From Roseomonas fluvialis (GTDB lineage Bacteria > Pseudomonadota > Alphaproteobacteria > Acetobacterales > Acetobacteraceae): DNA of 64,000 nucleotides. Below the pieces are notes generated by a model, which was not told the DNA's origin, did not search any database, and was given only the letters and a program-made list of their open reading frames with translations. This document shows, one piece after another, positions 26,128 to 35,463 of this stretch. Location of the stretch: the NCBI RefSeq assembly GCF_022846615.1, contig NZ_AP025637.1:930001-994000 (forward strand). Direction: 5' to 3'. Numbering within the stretch: the first letter of the stretch is position 1; each line of letters begins with the position of its first letter. Made by a program: the position numbers and the translations under genes.

Positions 26128-27693
26128 TCACCCGCCGCGACGCTGGATGTTCCAGAACACCGTTGGCCCCTGCAGCATGCCGCTCAACTCGCGCCGAAAT
26201 GCCGTCGGCTGGAAGAACTGCCCGAGCGGGATATAGGGAAGCTCCTCGAAGGCGGCCTCCTGGGCCTCGCGGGCAAGCTGCGGCTGAGCTGCCGTCTCGG
26301 CCTGCATCCACGCGGCACGCAGTGCTTCCACGCGCGGCGCCGTCGGCCAGCCGGGCCAAGCGGCTGCGCCATTCCCGCGCAGCATCAGATGCACGGCGGG
26401 GTTCAGGAAATCGACGCCCGAGAAGAAGGTGAACAGCATGTTCCAGCCGCCCTGCGCGGGTGCGCCGCGATTCGCACGGCGCTGCACCACCGTCGCCCAG
26501 TCGGAGGGCGCGTAGTCCACCCGCGCGCCAGCCCGCCGCAGCAGATCGGCGCCGACCTCGGTCAGCGCCTGCACATTCGGATAATCGGTCGGGCCGATGA
26601 CCGTCACCGGCACCCCGGCCAAAGCCGCACGCGCGGCGCGCGGATCGCGGGGCCCCAACAACGCCGCCATGCCGGCATCGCTCGCCGACGGCGAACCGGG
26701 CGGGAAGAAGCCCACGCCCTCAGTCCATGCCCCCGGCGCCGTTCCCGCCACGGCCTGCATGAAGTCGGGCTGGCCCACCGCCGGCAGCAGCGCGCGACGC
26801 ATCGCCGGGTCATTGAACGGCGCGTGCAGCTGGTTGAACCGCAGGACGCCCAGAAAGCCCGCGGGATCCGGGTTCTCAATCGCGAGCTCGGGCCGGCGGC
26901 GCAGCAGCGGCAGAAGATCCGGCGTGGGGAATTCCCACCAATCCGCCTCGTTGTTCTGCAACGCGGCCGCAGCTGTCGAGGCATCGGGAATGACGCTCCA
27001 TTCCACCCGATCGAACCAGGCGCGCTTGGGGCCGGCCGTGCCGCTCGGCGTGCCATCCTCGCGCGGGCGGTAGCCATCGAACCGGGCATAGGCGACGCGC
27101 GCGCCGGAGACTCGTTCGTCGGCCAGGAAACGGTAGGGGCCGCTGCCGATCGCCTCGCGAACCGGGACCGCAGGATCCGTCTGCGCCAGGCGCTCGGGCA
27201 TGATGAAGCAGACCGGCGGCGACGTCTTGGCCAGCGCATCGAACAACAGCGGGAAAGGTCGCTTCAGCCGGAACTGGATGGTCGCGTCGTCGGGTGCGGA
27301 GAGCGCGTCCGTCTCGGCCAAGAGGGTCTGGCCGAGTCCGTCGCGCGTGCTCCAGCGGCGGATGCTGGCCACGGCGTCGCGTGCGCGCACCTGCGTGCCG
27401 TCGTGGAAGACCAGGTCCGGACGCAAGGTGATGCGCACCAGCCGGCCGTCCTGTTCCACGGTATGGCCGGCGGCCATCTGCGGCTGCGGCCGGTACCGAG
27501 CATCCAGCCCGTAGAGCGTGTCCCACACGAGATAGGCATGGTTGCGCGTGATGTAGGTGGTGGTGACGATCGGGTCGATCGGCCCCAGGTCGGCGATCGG
27601 GATGAAGCGCAGCGTGCGCGCCGCCGCCGGCTGCGCGAGCGTGGGGTGCGCCAGCGCGGCAGCAAGGGTCGCGAGCAGGGGGCGGCGGCGCAT
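26128..27693 (-). CDS. Peptide/opine-type ABC transporter substrate-binding protein (SBP_bac_5), orphan
   Basis: A 521-residue periplasmic receptor with a Sec/Tat-like leader (RRRPLLATLAAALAHPTLAQ). GLDARYRPQPQMAAGHTVEQDGRL and LRPDLVFHDGTQVRARDAVASIRRW near residue 90 match the DppA/OppA family signature. GSGPYRFLADERVSG and a C-terminal segment (FEELPYIPLGQFFQP) follow the family pattern. No permease or ATPase gene is adjacent, so it must use a distant importer or have another role. It ends 197 bases from tRNA-Ser; that gap holds nothing I can identify. Confidence 0.85.
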   Translation of the reverse strand: MRRRPLLATLAAALAHPTLAQPAAARTLRFIPIADLGPIDPIVTTTYITRNHAYLVWDTLYGLDARYRPQPQMAAGHTVEQDGRLVRITLRPDLVFHDGTQVRARDAVASIRRWSTRDGLGQTLLAETDALSAPDDATIQFRLKRPFPLLFDALAKTSPPVCFIMPERLAQTDPAVPVREAIGSGPYRFLADERVSGARVAYARFDGYRPREDGTPSGTAGPKRAWFDRVEWSVIPDASTAAAALQNNEADWWEFPTPDLLPLLRRRPELAIENPDPAGFLGVLRFNQLHAPFNDPAMRRALLPAVGQPDFMQAVAGTAPGAWTEGVGFFPPGSPSASDAGMAALLGPRDPRAARAALAGVPVTVIGPTDYPNVQALTEVGADLLRRAGARVDYAPSDWATVVQRRANRGAPAQGGWNMLFTFFSGVDFLNPAVHLMLRGNGAAAWPGWPTAPRVEALRAAWMQAETAAQPQLAREAQEAAFEELPYIPLGQFFQPTAFRRELSGMLQGPTVFWNIQRRGG

Positions 27694-27754
27694 GGTCGCT
27701 CCTTGAAGGTCTCGGGCCCTTCGCTGCGGAGGGGGACGAGGTTACGCGGGAACA

Positions 27755-28525
27755 TCACAGGACGTCGTTCAGCGCCCAGTCGTACTGGTGGCCGGCCGCG
27801 CAGTCCGCGCCGAGGAGCCGTTCGCGAAGCGGTGCTTCGGCATGGCTCGCCAAATGCTCGATCACCGCTCGATCGGTGCCGCCGAAATCCTTGCGGTACC
27901 AGTCGAAGATGCCGGAGAGGACGAGCCGGTCGGCGTCGAACCGCACGCCGTGCGGGCTATTGATGAACTCCCGCGCCGAGGCCTGGAGCTGCGCTTCGAG
28001 ATTGGCACCCGTGAAGGCCGATCGACGCAGGCTCGGGCAGCCGAGCGAGGCACAGTTGATCGCGTAGTGCAGCCGCGGGTCGCGGTACATCCGGCGCAGG
28101 ATCGCGTGCTCGATGTCGTCGAGTGACAGCCGTACGCCGGTGACCGTCATCAGCTTCGCCTGCCAGGGGCCGCCCGAAACCACGGCACGCAGGCTCCCGC
28201 CCAGCGCAATGTCGCGAATGGAGGCCACCGGGTAGTGATCGAGAACAACGGCCACGGTCTGCGCGTTGTACAGGTTGATCCAGAAGGCGAACTGCTCGGC
28301 CCAGCCAAGCCCCGCGATACCCTGCCGTTGCAGGCGTGCCAGGTAGTCGGCAAGTACGCCGCGATCGGCCGCGGGAAAGGCGCCATAGGCGACCCGGGTC
28401 GGTCCGATGGCAGGGATCGACACATGCGTGGCCAGCAACGCATCCCAGGCGCCGTGGTCGAACATCGCTGCTCCGCCGACCGTGCCGATCGGTGGCGCGA
28501 AGGCCGTTTCAATCTTACCGCTCAT
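27755..28525 (-). CDS. DUF547 domain protein
   Basis: A 256-residue protein. FAFWINLYNAQTVAVVLDHYP near residue 96 and LHYAINCASLGCPSLRRSAF near 172 are hallmark motifs of DUF547, a papain-like fold family of unproved function. The chosen ATG (28525) starts MSGKIETAF; an earlier ATG at 28657 would overlap the divergent acyl-CoA synthetase. No clear signal peptide is present, although many relatives are exported. The gene starts only 32 bases from the divergent acyl-CoA synthetase start. Confidence 0.8.
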   Translation of the reverse strand: MSGKIETAFAPPIGTVGGAAMFDHGAWDALLATHVSIPAIGPTRVAYGAFPAADRGVLADYLARLQRQGIAGLGWAEQFAFWINLYNAQTVAVVLDHYPVASIRDIALGGSLRAVVSGGPWQAKLMTVTGVRLSLDDIEHAILRRMYRDPRLHYAINCASLGCPSLRRSAFTGANLEAQLQASAREFINSPHGVRFDADRLVLSGIFDWYRKDFGGTDRAVIEHLASHAEAPLRERLLGADCAAGHQYDWALNDVL

Positions 28526-28557
28526 GCCCGATAGGGTTTCCGGATGAAGACATTTCC

Positions 28558-30264
28558 ATGCGCTGGCGGGGATGTGCGTACGTGAGTGGTGAAACTCCAG
28601 ACCCTGCCGCGCTGCTGGCGACGCTGAACCTGGCACCCGATCCGGCGACCGGCGCAATGCGCATCGTCATCCCGCCCCTGGCCAACATCGCCGCGGATAC
28701 CGTCGGCCGCCACGCCAACGGCGCTGCCGCGCGCCGGACGGCGCTGGTCTGCGAGGCCGAAGATGGCAGCGTCACCACCCTGTCGTATGCTGAGCTGGAC
28801 AGCCAGGCACGCGCCTTCGCGGCCGGTCTGGCTGCGTTGGGCGCGCGGCCCGGCGACCGCATCGCCCTGCATCTGGGACAATCCATCGAAGCCGCGATCG
28901 GCCATCTCGCCATCTACTATCTGGGCGGCATCGTGGTCACGGTCTCCCAGCTGTATGGTCCCGAGACGGTCGGCCACATCCTTCGCGATTCCGGGGCGGG
29001 CATCCTGCTGACGGAGCAGCGCGTCTGGGCGCCGCTGAAGCCGCAGATCGGGACCTGCCCGGCCCTGCGCCATGTCGTGGTGACGGGCGATCCGGAGGCC
29101 GGCGAATTGCCTTGGGCCGGGCTTGGGTCCACCGGGGGCTTCGTCCCCGTTGCTACGCGGGCGGAAGATCCTGCGCTGCTGATCTACAGTTCCGGCTCGA
29201 CCGGACTGCCGAAAGGGGTGCTGCACGCGCATCGGGTGTTGTGGGCCTACAACGTGTCCACCTCGCTTTTCTACAATCTGGAGATGGACGAACCCGGTCT
29301 GGTGTTCTGGACGCCGGCCGACTGGGCCTGGGTCGGTGGCTGGAACGACACGGTGCTGCCGGCCTGGTTCCATGGCCACACCATCGTGGCCAGCCAGCAT
29401 CGCTTCAGTGCCGAATGGGCCTATGAGTTCATGCGGCGCCACGGCGTCACCCACAGCTTCATGACACCGACGGCCCTCAAGCGCCTGGCGCAGGTCGAAC
29501 AGCCCCGGCGCCATTGGCCGGGCCTCCGGCTGCGCACCGTCTGGACCGGTGGCGAACCGCTGCCGGGGGCCACGCTTCGGTGGCTGACCGAGGAACTCGG
29601 CGTCGCCTGCAACGAGGGCTACGGGCTGACCGAGGTGAACCACATGATCGGCAATTGCACACGGCTGCGCGCGCCCCGGCCCGGCTCCATGGGGTTCGAA
29701 CTGCCCGGGCATCGTGCGCTGCTGGTGGACGAGGCCGGCGCGCCGGTGCCGGATGGCGAGGTCGGGGAGATCGTCACGTCCGAGGCCTGCGCGACACTCT
29801 TCCTCGGCTATTGGGGGCAGCCCGCGCTGACGCAGGCCATGCGGCTCGGCCCCTGGGTGCGCACCGGCGACCTCGCGATGCGGGACGCGGAGGGCTACTT
29901 CTTCTATCGGGGCCGCACGGACGACCTGATCAAGAGCGCCGGTTTCCGCATCGGCCCTGCCGAAATCGAGGATTGCCTGGCCAGTCACCCGGCCGTCGCG
30001 GATTGCGGCGTCATCGGCCTGCCTGATCCGGCGCGCGGGCAGATCGTGAAGGCCTTCATCCGGCTGCGTCCCGGCGAGGCCGGTACGGACGCGCTCATCG
30101 AGGCCTTGCAGGCGCATGTCCGACAGCGCCTCGGCGGATACAAGGTGCCGCGCATCATCGAATTGCTGCAGGAACTGCCTGAAACCACCTCCGGCAAGGT
30201 CTCGCGGAAGGCGCTGCGCCTGCTCGAAGCATCGCGGCATGATCGGCAGACGCCGCGCGACTGA
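28558..30264 (+). CDS. AMP-dependent acyl-CoA synthetase / ligase
   Basis: A 568-residue ANL-superfamily enzyme that activates a carboxylic acid to its acyl-AMP and then acyl-CoA. LLIYSSGSTGLPKGVLHAH near residue 204 is the P-loop, FWTPADWAWVGGW lies near 250, GYGLTEVNH near 357, and RTGDLAMRDAEGYFFYRGRTDDLIKSAGFRIGP near 437 is split across the hinge. The catalytic Lys is in SGKVSRKALR near 545. The TPADWAW motif resembles medium-chain/acetyl-type synthetases. The start may be the ATG at 28558 or the GTG at 28582. The substrate is not predictable. Confidence 0.88.
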   Translation: MRWRGCAYVSGETPDPAALLATLNLAPDPATGAMRIVIPPLANIAADTVGRHANGAAARRTALVCEAEDGSVTTLSYAELDSQARAFAAGLAALGARPGDRIALHLGQSIEAAIGHLAIYYLGGIVVTVSQLYGPETVGHILRDSGAGILLTEQRVWAPLKPQIGTCPALRHVVVTGDPEAGELPWAGLGSTGGFVPVATRAEDPALLIYSSGSTGLPKGVLHAHRVLWAYNVSTSLFYNLEMDEPGLVFWTPADWAWVGGWNDTVLPAWFHGHTIVASQHRFSAEWAYEFMRRHGVTHSFMTPTALKRLAQVEQPRRHWPGLRLRTVWTGGEPLPGATLRWLTEELGVACNEGYGLTEVNHMIGNCTRLRAPRPGSMGFELPGHRALLVDEAGAPVPDGEVGEIVTSEACATLFLGYWGQPALTQAMRLGPWVRTGDLAMRDAEGYFFYRGRTDDLIKSAGFRIGPAEIEDCLASHPAVADCGVIGLPDPARGQIVKAFIRLRPGEAGTDALIEALQAHVRQRLGGYKVPRIIELLQELPETTSGKVSRKALRLLEASRHDRQTPRD

Positions 30265-30416
30265 GACATGCCCGTGTGGAAACCCGAGGCGTCCGCGAGG
30301 CCGTGATGCAAGCGGCGAACGAACGGCGCCCCATTCGCCCACGCCCCTGCCTGAAGACCGGCTGAGCCGCGGCGCACTGCCTCCAGGGCCTCGCGTGTTC
30401 GACCGCCTTCGCTCGA

Positions 30417-31061
30417 TCAGACGAGTTCATCCGATCGTGATCCACCAGCGCGGCCGTCCCGGCGCGCCAGGCGATGAAGCCCCGCCAGCAGCCGCAGATC
30501 GAGCACGACCTTCACGCCGGCGGCCACCACCAGTGTGGACAGCGCGAGCTTCGACACGATCTCCATCGTCCCATCGATCAGCAGCGCGTGCACCACGGTC
30601 CCGACCACGATGACCAGCGCAAGCGCCATGTGGCACAGGCGCCAGACGATCAGCCTTAGCCGCAGCCGCCCGCGCAGCACCGCGAGCAGGCCCGTCGCGA
30701 AGACCGCCCACATCGCGACAACGCCCCAGGCCGAGAACGGCGTCGGTGATCGCAGCAGCAGGGCATCAATCACGTCCGGCGGGCTGGTCAGCCACAGGGC
30801 CGCGACATGGACCACCACCGCCAACACGATGCCCGCGCCCACCCACGCATGCACCCGCCGTCCGATCCGCATCCGCACGCCGGGCAGGTATCCGCCGGCG
30901 AGCAGGGGCTGCAGCAGCAAAAGCCCGAAGGCCACCACCCCAGCGAGCCCGGCGGCGACATAGACGGCATCACGCCAGGCGAGCAGCGGGCTCGAGGCCG
31001 CGGCGACGACCGGCACGCCGAGCGCCGCCGCCACCGCCAGCCAGATCAGGACCGCGCGCAA
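30417..31061 (-). CDS. Ferric reductase-like transmembrane protein
   Basis: A 214-residue integral membrane protein with about five to six helices. Conserved histidines lie in RRVHAWVGAGIVLAVVVHVAAL and in LCHMALALVIVVGTVVHALL, spaced as in ferric reductase-like/cytochrome b561-type haem-binding cores. No FAD or NAD domain is attached. It begins 13 bases after the dioxygenase-like gene and probably shares its transcript. It could move electrons to the periplasmic partner; this is inferred from the order only. Confidence 0.65.
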   Translation of the reverse strand: MRAVLIWLAVAAALGVPVVAAASSPLLAWRDAVYVAAGLAGVVAFGLLLLQPLLAGGYLPGVRMRIGRRVHAWVGAGIVLAVVVHVAALWLTSPPDVIDALLLRSPTPFSAWGVVAMWAVFATGLLAVLRGRLRLRLIVWRLCHMALALVIVVGTVVHALLIDGTMEIVSKLALSTLVVAAGVKVVLDLRLLAGLHRLARRDGRAGGSRSDELV

Positions 31062-31074
31062 GGCGTCGTGCCGG

Positions 31075-31566
31075 TCACGCCCGCCGCAGGACGAAATCGA
31101 CGTTCAGGCTCGTGTCGCGGGCGCTGCGCATCACCGGCCGGAGGAACACGGTCTCGAAGCCGTTCGGGTCATGCGCCGGGTCATAGGCGAGATGCCCGTG
31201 CGCCTGGCCGAAGGCCGGCACGATCTGCGGCATCTCGATCCGAAACACGCCGTTCGCGTCGGTAAGTGTCGCGCCGTGGCTATGCGGGTCGCGCTCGTGC
31301 CCTTCGGTCGTATGCGCCCAGACCTGGATCCGGATGCGCGGCAGCGGTGCGCCGTCGCCGGCGCGCCGGACCGTACCGGTCATCCAGAAGCCGCCACCGC
31401 CGATGCGCTGCACGATCGGGGCGCCGGCCAGATAGTTGTTGGCGCCGCCGCGCATCGTCGGCGTCGGCGCGAGGCCCTGGGCCCGCAGCGGCGCCGCAAC
31501 GCCGCCGGCGATCGTCATGGCCGCCGCCGTGAGGAGGGTGCGGCGCGCGGTCTGCCCTTCGGTCAT
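31075..31566 (-). CDS. Exported intradiol dioxygenase-like protein
   Basis: A 163-residue protein with a Tat-like leader (ARRTLLTAAAMTIAGGVAAPLRAQ). The mature part follows the protocatechuate 3,4-dioxygenase beta-sandwich pattern: TGTVRRAGDGAPLPRIRIQVW, ATLTDANGVFRIEMPQIVPAF and AHGHLAY. The paired histidines (His123, His125) occupy the position of the Fe-binding RPPHIHF motif. The two tyrosine ligands of genuine intradiol enzymes are not seen; His90 and Phe119 stand at those places. The GGAG ribosome site precedes the ATG. It may be a noncatalytic or altered-metal relative. Confidence 0.6.
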   Translation of the reverse strand: MTEGQTARRTLLTAAAMTIAGGVAAPLRAQGLAPTPTMRGGANNYLAGAPIVQRIGGGGFWMTGTVRRAGDGAPLPRIRIQVWAHTTEGHERDPHSHGATLTDANGVFRIEMPQIVPAFGQAHGHLAYDPAHDPNGFETVFLRPVMRSARDTSLNVDFVLRRA

Positions 31567-31804
31567 CGTGGTCTCTCCTGTCGAACCCCTGCGGTGCCCG
31601 GATGCCGCAGCGGAGCGGGCGCGAACACCCACCAGATCGGATGTAGGGTCGAGCCCTGCCGGGTAAAGCGCCTGCCAGACATCCGGCCTGCACCCGGGGC
31701 GACCTGGCGGCGGATCGGCCCGGCCACGGCGCCCGCAAACACCACTTCCCACCACATGACATTTCCGTTAGGACCCGCCGCGTCCTTCCCCGGCAAACCC
31801 GCCC

Positions 31805-33334
31805 ATGCCCGACAGCCCGCCCCTCATGCAGGCCGAGCAGATCGTCAGGCGCTTCGGCGCGCTGCGGGCGAACGACCATGTCGACCTGACCGTCCTGCCT
31901 GGCGAGGCGCATGCGCTGCTCGGCGAGAACGGCGCGGGCAAGTCGACCCTCGTGAAGATCCTGTACGGCCTGCTGCAGCCCAACGAGGGGCGGGTGCTCT
32001 GGCAGGGCAGGCCGGTGGTGCTGCCCAGCCCGCGCGCCGCGCGCGCGCTCGGCATCGGCATGGTGTTTCAGCACTTCTCGCTGTTCGACAACATGACGGT
32101 GGCCGAGAACGTCGCCGTCGCGCTCGACCGCGCCGAGCCAGTGTCGCGCGTGGCCGCACGGCTGGCCGAGGTCTCGCGCGCCTACGGCCTGCCGCTCGAG
32201 CCCGACCGCGAGGTCTGGCGCCTGTCGGTCGGCGAGCGCCAGCGCATCGAGATCGTGCGCTGCCTCATGCAGGACCCGAAGTTGCTCATTCTCGACGAGC
32301 CCACCTCGGTGCTGACGCCGCAGGAGGCCGAGGGGCTCTTCGCCACGCTGGCGCGCATCCGGTCGGAGGGGCGCGCCGTGCTGTACATCTCGCACAAGCT
32401 CGAGGAAGTGCGGCGCCTGTGCGAGGCGGCCACGATCCTGCGCCACGGAAAGGTTGTCGCGCGCTGCGACCCGCGTGCCGAGACCGCGGCCAGCCTGGCG
32501 CGGATGATGGTGGGCGCCGACGTGGCAACGCTGCGCGCCGGCGGGACCGGCCAGGCGGGGCCGGTGCGCTTGGCTGTGCGCAACCTCGACCTCGCGCCGC
32601 CCGACCCGCACGGGACGCGGCTGCGTGGCGTCTCGTTCGAGGTGGCGCAGGGCGAGATCCTCGGCATCGCCGGGGTGGCCGGCAATGGGCAGGATGAATT
32701 GTTCGCCGCGCTGTCGGGCGAGGTGCCGGCGGCGCGCGCCGACATCGTCGCGATTGATGGCGTTGCGGTCGGGCGCGAGGGCATCAACGACCGCCGCCGC
32801 CGTGGCGCCGCCTTCGTGCCGGAGGAACGGCTCGGCCATGCGACGGCGCCGCAGCTGCGCCTGTCCGACAATGCGCTGGTCGCCGGCCATGCGACGAACG
32901 GCTTCGTGCGCGGCGGGATCCTGGACCGTGTCCGGATGCTCGGCTGGGTCGATGCGGTGACCTCTGCCTTCGATGTCCGCAAGGGCACGCGGGACCCGCA
33001 GGCGCGCGCCCTATCGGGCGGCAACCTGCAGAAATTCGTGGTCGGGCGCGAAATCCTGCGCCGGCCCTCCCTGCTCGTGGTGGCACAGCCGACCTGGGGT
33101 GTGGATGCGGGCGCGGCGGCGCTGATCCGCCAGGCGCTGGTCGACCAGGCGCGCGGCGGTGCGGCGGTGCTGGTGATCAGCCAGGATCTCGATGAGCTGA
33201 TCGAGATCGCGGACCGCATCGCGGTGATCTTCCAGGGCCGCCTGTCCGCCGCGCCGCCGGTGGCGGGGCTGACGCGCGAGGCGATCGGCCTGCTGATGGG
33301 CGGCGCCGGCGCCCTCGCCGAGGCCGCTGCATGA
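31805..33334 (+). CDS. BMP-type (nucleoside-like) ABC transporter ATP-binding protein
   Basis: A 509-residue protein with two tandem ABC domains, as in RbsA, YufO and NupA. The first half has a complete Walker A GENGAGKSTL near residue 40, LSVGERQRIEIVRCL and LDEPTSVLTPQE. The second half has the degenerate P-loop GVAGNGQDEL near 291, then LSGGNLQKFVVGREI and VVAQPTWGVDAGA. This asymmetry is normal in the family. The stop overlaps the start of the permease gene. Together with two permeases and a BMP-family receptor, it builds an importer, in known cases for nucleosides or purines. Confidence 0.92.
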   Translation: MPDSPPLMQAEQIVRRFGALRANDHVDLTVLPGEAHALLGENGAGKSTLVKILYGLLQPNEGRVLWQGRPVVLPSPRAARALGIGMVFQHFSLFDNMTVAENVAVALDRAEPVSRVAARLAEVSRAYGLPLEPDREVWRLSVGERQRIEIVRCLMQDPKLLILDEPTSVLTPQEAEGLFATLARIRSEGRAVLYISHKLEEVRRLCEAATILRHGKVVARCDPRAETAASLARMMVGADVATLRAGGTGQAGPVRLAVRNLDLAPPDPHGTRLRGVSFEVAQGEILGIAGVAGNGQDELFAALSGEVPAARADIVAIDGVAVGREGINDRRRRGAAFVPEERLGHATAPQLRLSDNALVAGHATNGFVRGGILDRVRMLGWVDAVTSAFDVRKGTRDPQARALSGGNLQKFVVGREILRRPSLLVVAQPTWGVDAGAAALIRQALVDQARGGAAVLVISQDLDELIEIADRIAVIFQGRLSAAPPVAGLTREAIGLLMGGAGALAEAAA

Positions 33335-34404
33335 GGCTGGTCCTGGAACGGCGCGAGAGCACGCCGGTTGCGTTGCAGGTCGCTTCCCCGCTGCTCGCGG
33401 TGGCGCTGATGATGGTCTCGGCGGTGGTGGTCTTCGCGGCGCTCGGCCACGACCCGCTGCACGCGCTGCACGTGTATTTCGTGATGCCGCTGTCGGATGC
33501 CTGGGGCCTGCAGGAAGTCGCGGTGAAGGCGACGCCGCTGGTGCTGATCTCGGTGGGCCTCGCGCTGTGCTACCGCTCCGGCAACTGGAACATCGGCGCC
33601 GAGGGGCAGTTCCTGATGGGCGCCATGGCCGGGAGCTGGCTGGCGGTGGCGACGCATGGCGCGCCCACGGGCGCCTGGCTGATGCCATCCATGCTGATGG
33701 CGGGTGCGGCCGGTGGTGCGCTGTTCGCGCTGGTGCCGGCGCTGCTCAAGACCCGCTTCGGCGCCAACGAGATCCTGACCAGCCTCATGCTGGTCTATGT
33801 CGCGGAACTGCTGCTGGATTGGCTGGTGCGCGGGCCGTGGCGCGACCCCGCCGGCTTCAACATGCCGCAGACCGTCGTCTTCGCGCGGGAGGCGACGGCG
33901 CCCCTGCTGTTCGGCGAGGGGCGGCTGAACATCGGCACGCCGATCATGTTGCTGGTGGTGGCGCTGGCAGCGATCCTGCTCGGGCGGACGCTCAAGGGCT
34001 TCGAGATCACGCTGGTGGGCCAGGCGCCCCGCGCCGCGCGCTTCGCCGGCTTCAGCGCGGCACGACTGACCTGGACGGTGTTTGCCATATCGGGCGCGTT
34101 GGCGGGGCTTGCCGGCGTGCTGGAGGCCTCGGGCACGGTGCGGCAACTGCAGCCCAATATCTCCCCAGGCTATGGCTTCACCGCCATCATCGTCGCCTTC
34201 CTCGGCCGGCTGAACCCGGTGGGGTGCCTGGTGGCGGGCGTGTTCCTGGCGGTGACGTTCATCGGCGGCGAGAACGCGCAGATCATGCTGCGCCTGCCGC
34301 TCGATGTGACGCGCGTGCTTCAGGGACTGCTGCTGTTCTACGTGCTGGCCTGCGACGCGCTGCTGCTCTACCGCGTGCGACTGGTGCGGAGCCTGCTGGC
34401 ATGA
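33331..34404 (+). CDS. BMP-type ABC transporter permease 1 (YufP-like)
   Basis: A 357-residue branched-chain/sugar-type permease with about nine hydrophobic segments. CYRSGNWNIGAEGQFLMGA near residue 70 and GANEILTSLMLVYVAELLLDWLV near 143 are characteristic of YufP/BmpB-type subunits. The ATG overlaps the ATPase stop by four bases, and the TGA overlaps the next permease ATG. Confidence 0.9.
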   Translation: MRLVLERRESTPVALQVASPLLAVALMMVSAVVVFAALGHDPLHALHVYFVMPLSDAWGLQEVAVKATPLVLISVGLALCYRSGNWNIGAEGQFLMGAMAGSWLAVATHGAPTGAWLMPSMLMAGAAGGALFALVPALLKTRFGANEILTSLMLVYVAELLLDWLVRGPWRDPAGFNMPQTVVFAREATAPLLFGEGRLNIGTPIMLLVVALAAILLGRTLKGFEITLVGQAPRAARFAGFSAARLTWTVFAISGALAGLAGVLEASGTVRQLQPNISPGYGFTAIIVAFLGRLNPVGCLVAGVFLAVTFIGGENAQIMLRLPLDVTRVLQGLLLFYVLACDALLLYRVRLVRSLLA

Positions 34405-35330
34405 CGCTGTTCGAAGCCATCATCCTGACCGTCATCACCGCCTCCACGCCGCTGCTGATCGCTGCGGTGGGCGAACTGGTGGTCGAACGCGCCGGGGTGC
34501 TGAACCTCGGCGTCGAGGGCATGATGATCATGGGTGCTGCGGCGGGCATCGCGGCCGCGGTGGTCACGGGGTCGAGCGGGCTTGGCGTGTTGGCGGCGAT
34601 CGGGGCCGGGATGGCGATGGCGCTGGTGTTCGCGGCGCTGACGCTCGGGCTTGCCGCCAACCAGGTGGCGGCGGGCCTCGCGCTGGCGATCTTCGGGCTC
34701 GGCCTGTCGGGGGTGATCGGCGCGCCCTTCGTGGGCGTGCAGCGACCGGGTATCGGCAAGGTCGAGCTGCCGTTCCTGTCCGAGATCCCGTTCCTGGGGC
34801 CGATCCTGTTTCGCCAGGACCCCTTCGTCTACGCATCCTTCGCGCTGGTGGCGGGGGTGGCGTGGTTCCTGGCGCGCAGCCGTGCCGGGCTGGTGCTGCG
34901 CGCCTGCGGGGAGAACCACGCCTCGGCCCATGCGCTGGGCTATCCGGTGCTGCGCATCCGGCTTCTGGCGGTGCTGTTCGGCGGCGCCTGTGCGGGGCTC
35001 GCGGGGGCCTATCTGTCGCTGGTCTACACGCCGTTCTGGACCTCGGGCATGACGGCGGGGCGCGGCTGGATCGCGCTGGCGATCGTGGTCTTCGCGTCCT
35101 GGCTGCCGTGGCGGGCGGCGGTGGGTGCCTATTTGTTCGGCGGTGTGACCATCCTGCAGCTGCACGCGCAATCGGCCGGCGTGCCGGTGGCGCCGCAGCT
35201 GCTGGCGGCGCTGCCCTACCTGATCACCATCGTGGTGCTGGTGCTGATCATGCGCATCCGCCGCGCCGGCGCGGGCGGGGGGGCGGCGGGGCCGCAATCG
35301 CTCGGCGTCCCCTTCGTGGCGGACCGCTGA
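34401..35330 (+). CDS. BMP-type ABC transporter permease 2 (YufQ-like)
   Basis: A 309-residue partner permease. TPLLIAAVGELVVERAGVLNLGVEGMMIMGA near residue 13 and LAANQVAAGLALAIFGLGLSG near 77 match the YufQ/NupQ type. GENHASAHALGYPVLRIR near 168 is the cytoplasmic coupling segment (the RACGENxxAA-like EAA region). The ATG overlaps permease 1; the receptor gene follows after 133 bases. Confidence 0.9.
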   Translation: MTLFEAIILTVITASTPLLIAAVGELVVERAGVLNLGVEGMMIMGAAAGIAAAVVTGSSGLGVLAAIGAGMAMALVFAALTLGLAANQVAAGLALAIFGLGLSGVIGAPFVGVQRPGIGKVELPFLSEIPFLGPILFRQDPFVYASFALVAGVAWFLARSRAGLVLRACGENHASAHALGYPVLRIRLLAVLFGGACAGLAGAYLSLVYTPFWTSGMTAGRGWIALAIVVFASWLPWRAAVGAYLFGGVTILQLHAQSAGVPVAPQLLAALPYLITIVVLVLIMRIRRAGAGGGAAGPQSLGVPFVADR

Positions 35331-35463
35331 GGCGGGCGCGGTATGGTGTTTGCTGACCCGGTACGGCGCTTGCTGGGCGGCGAATCACGACATGGCTTTT
35401 TGTCCATGTTGCGCTATCACGCCGCCGCGACCACGCCCAGACCCGCCAAGGAGGCCCCGTTCC

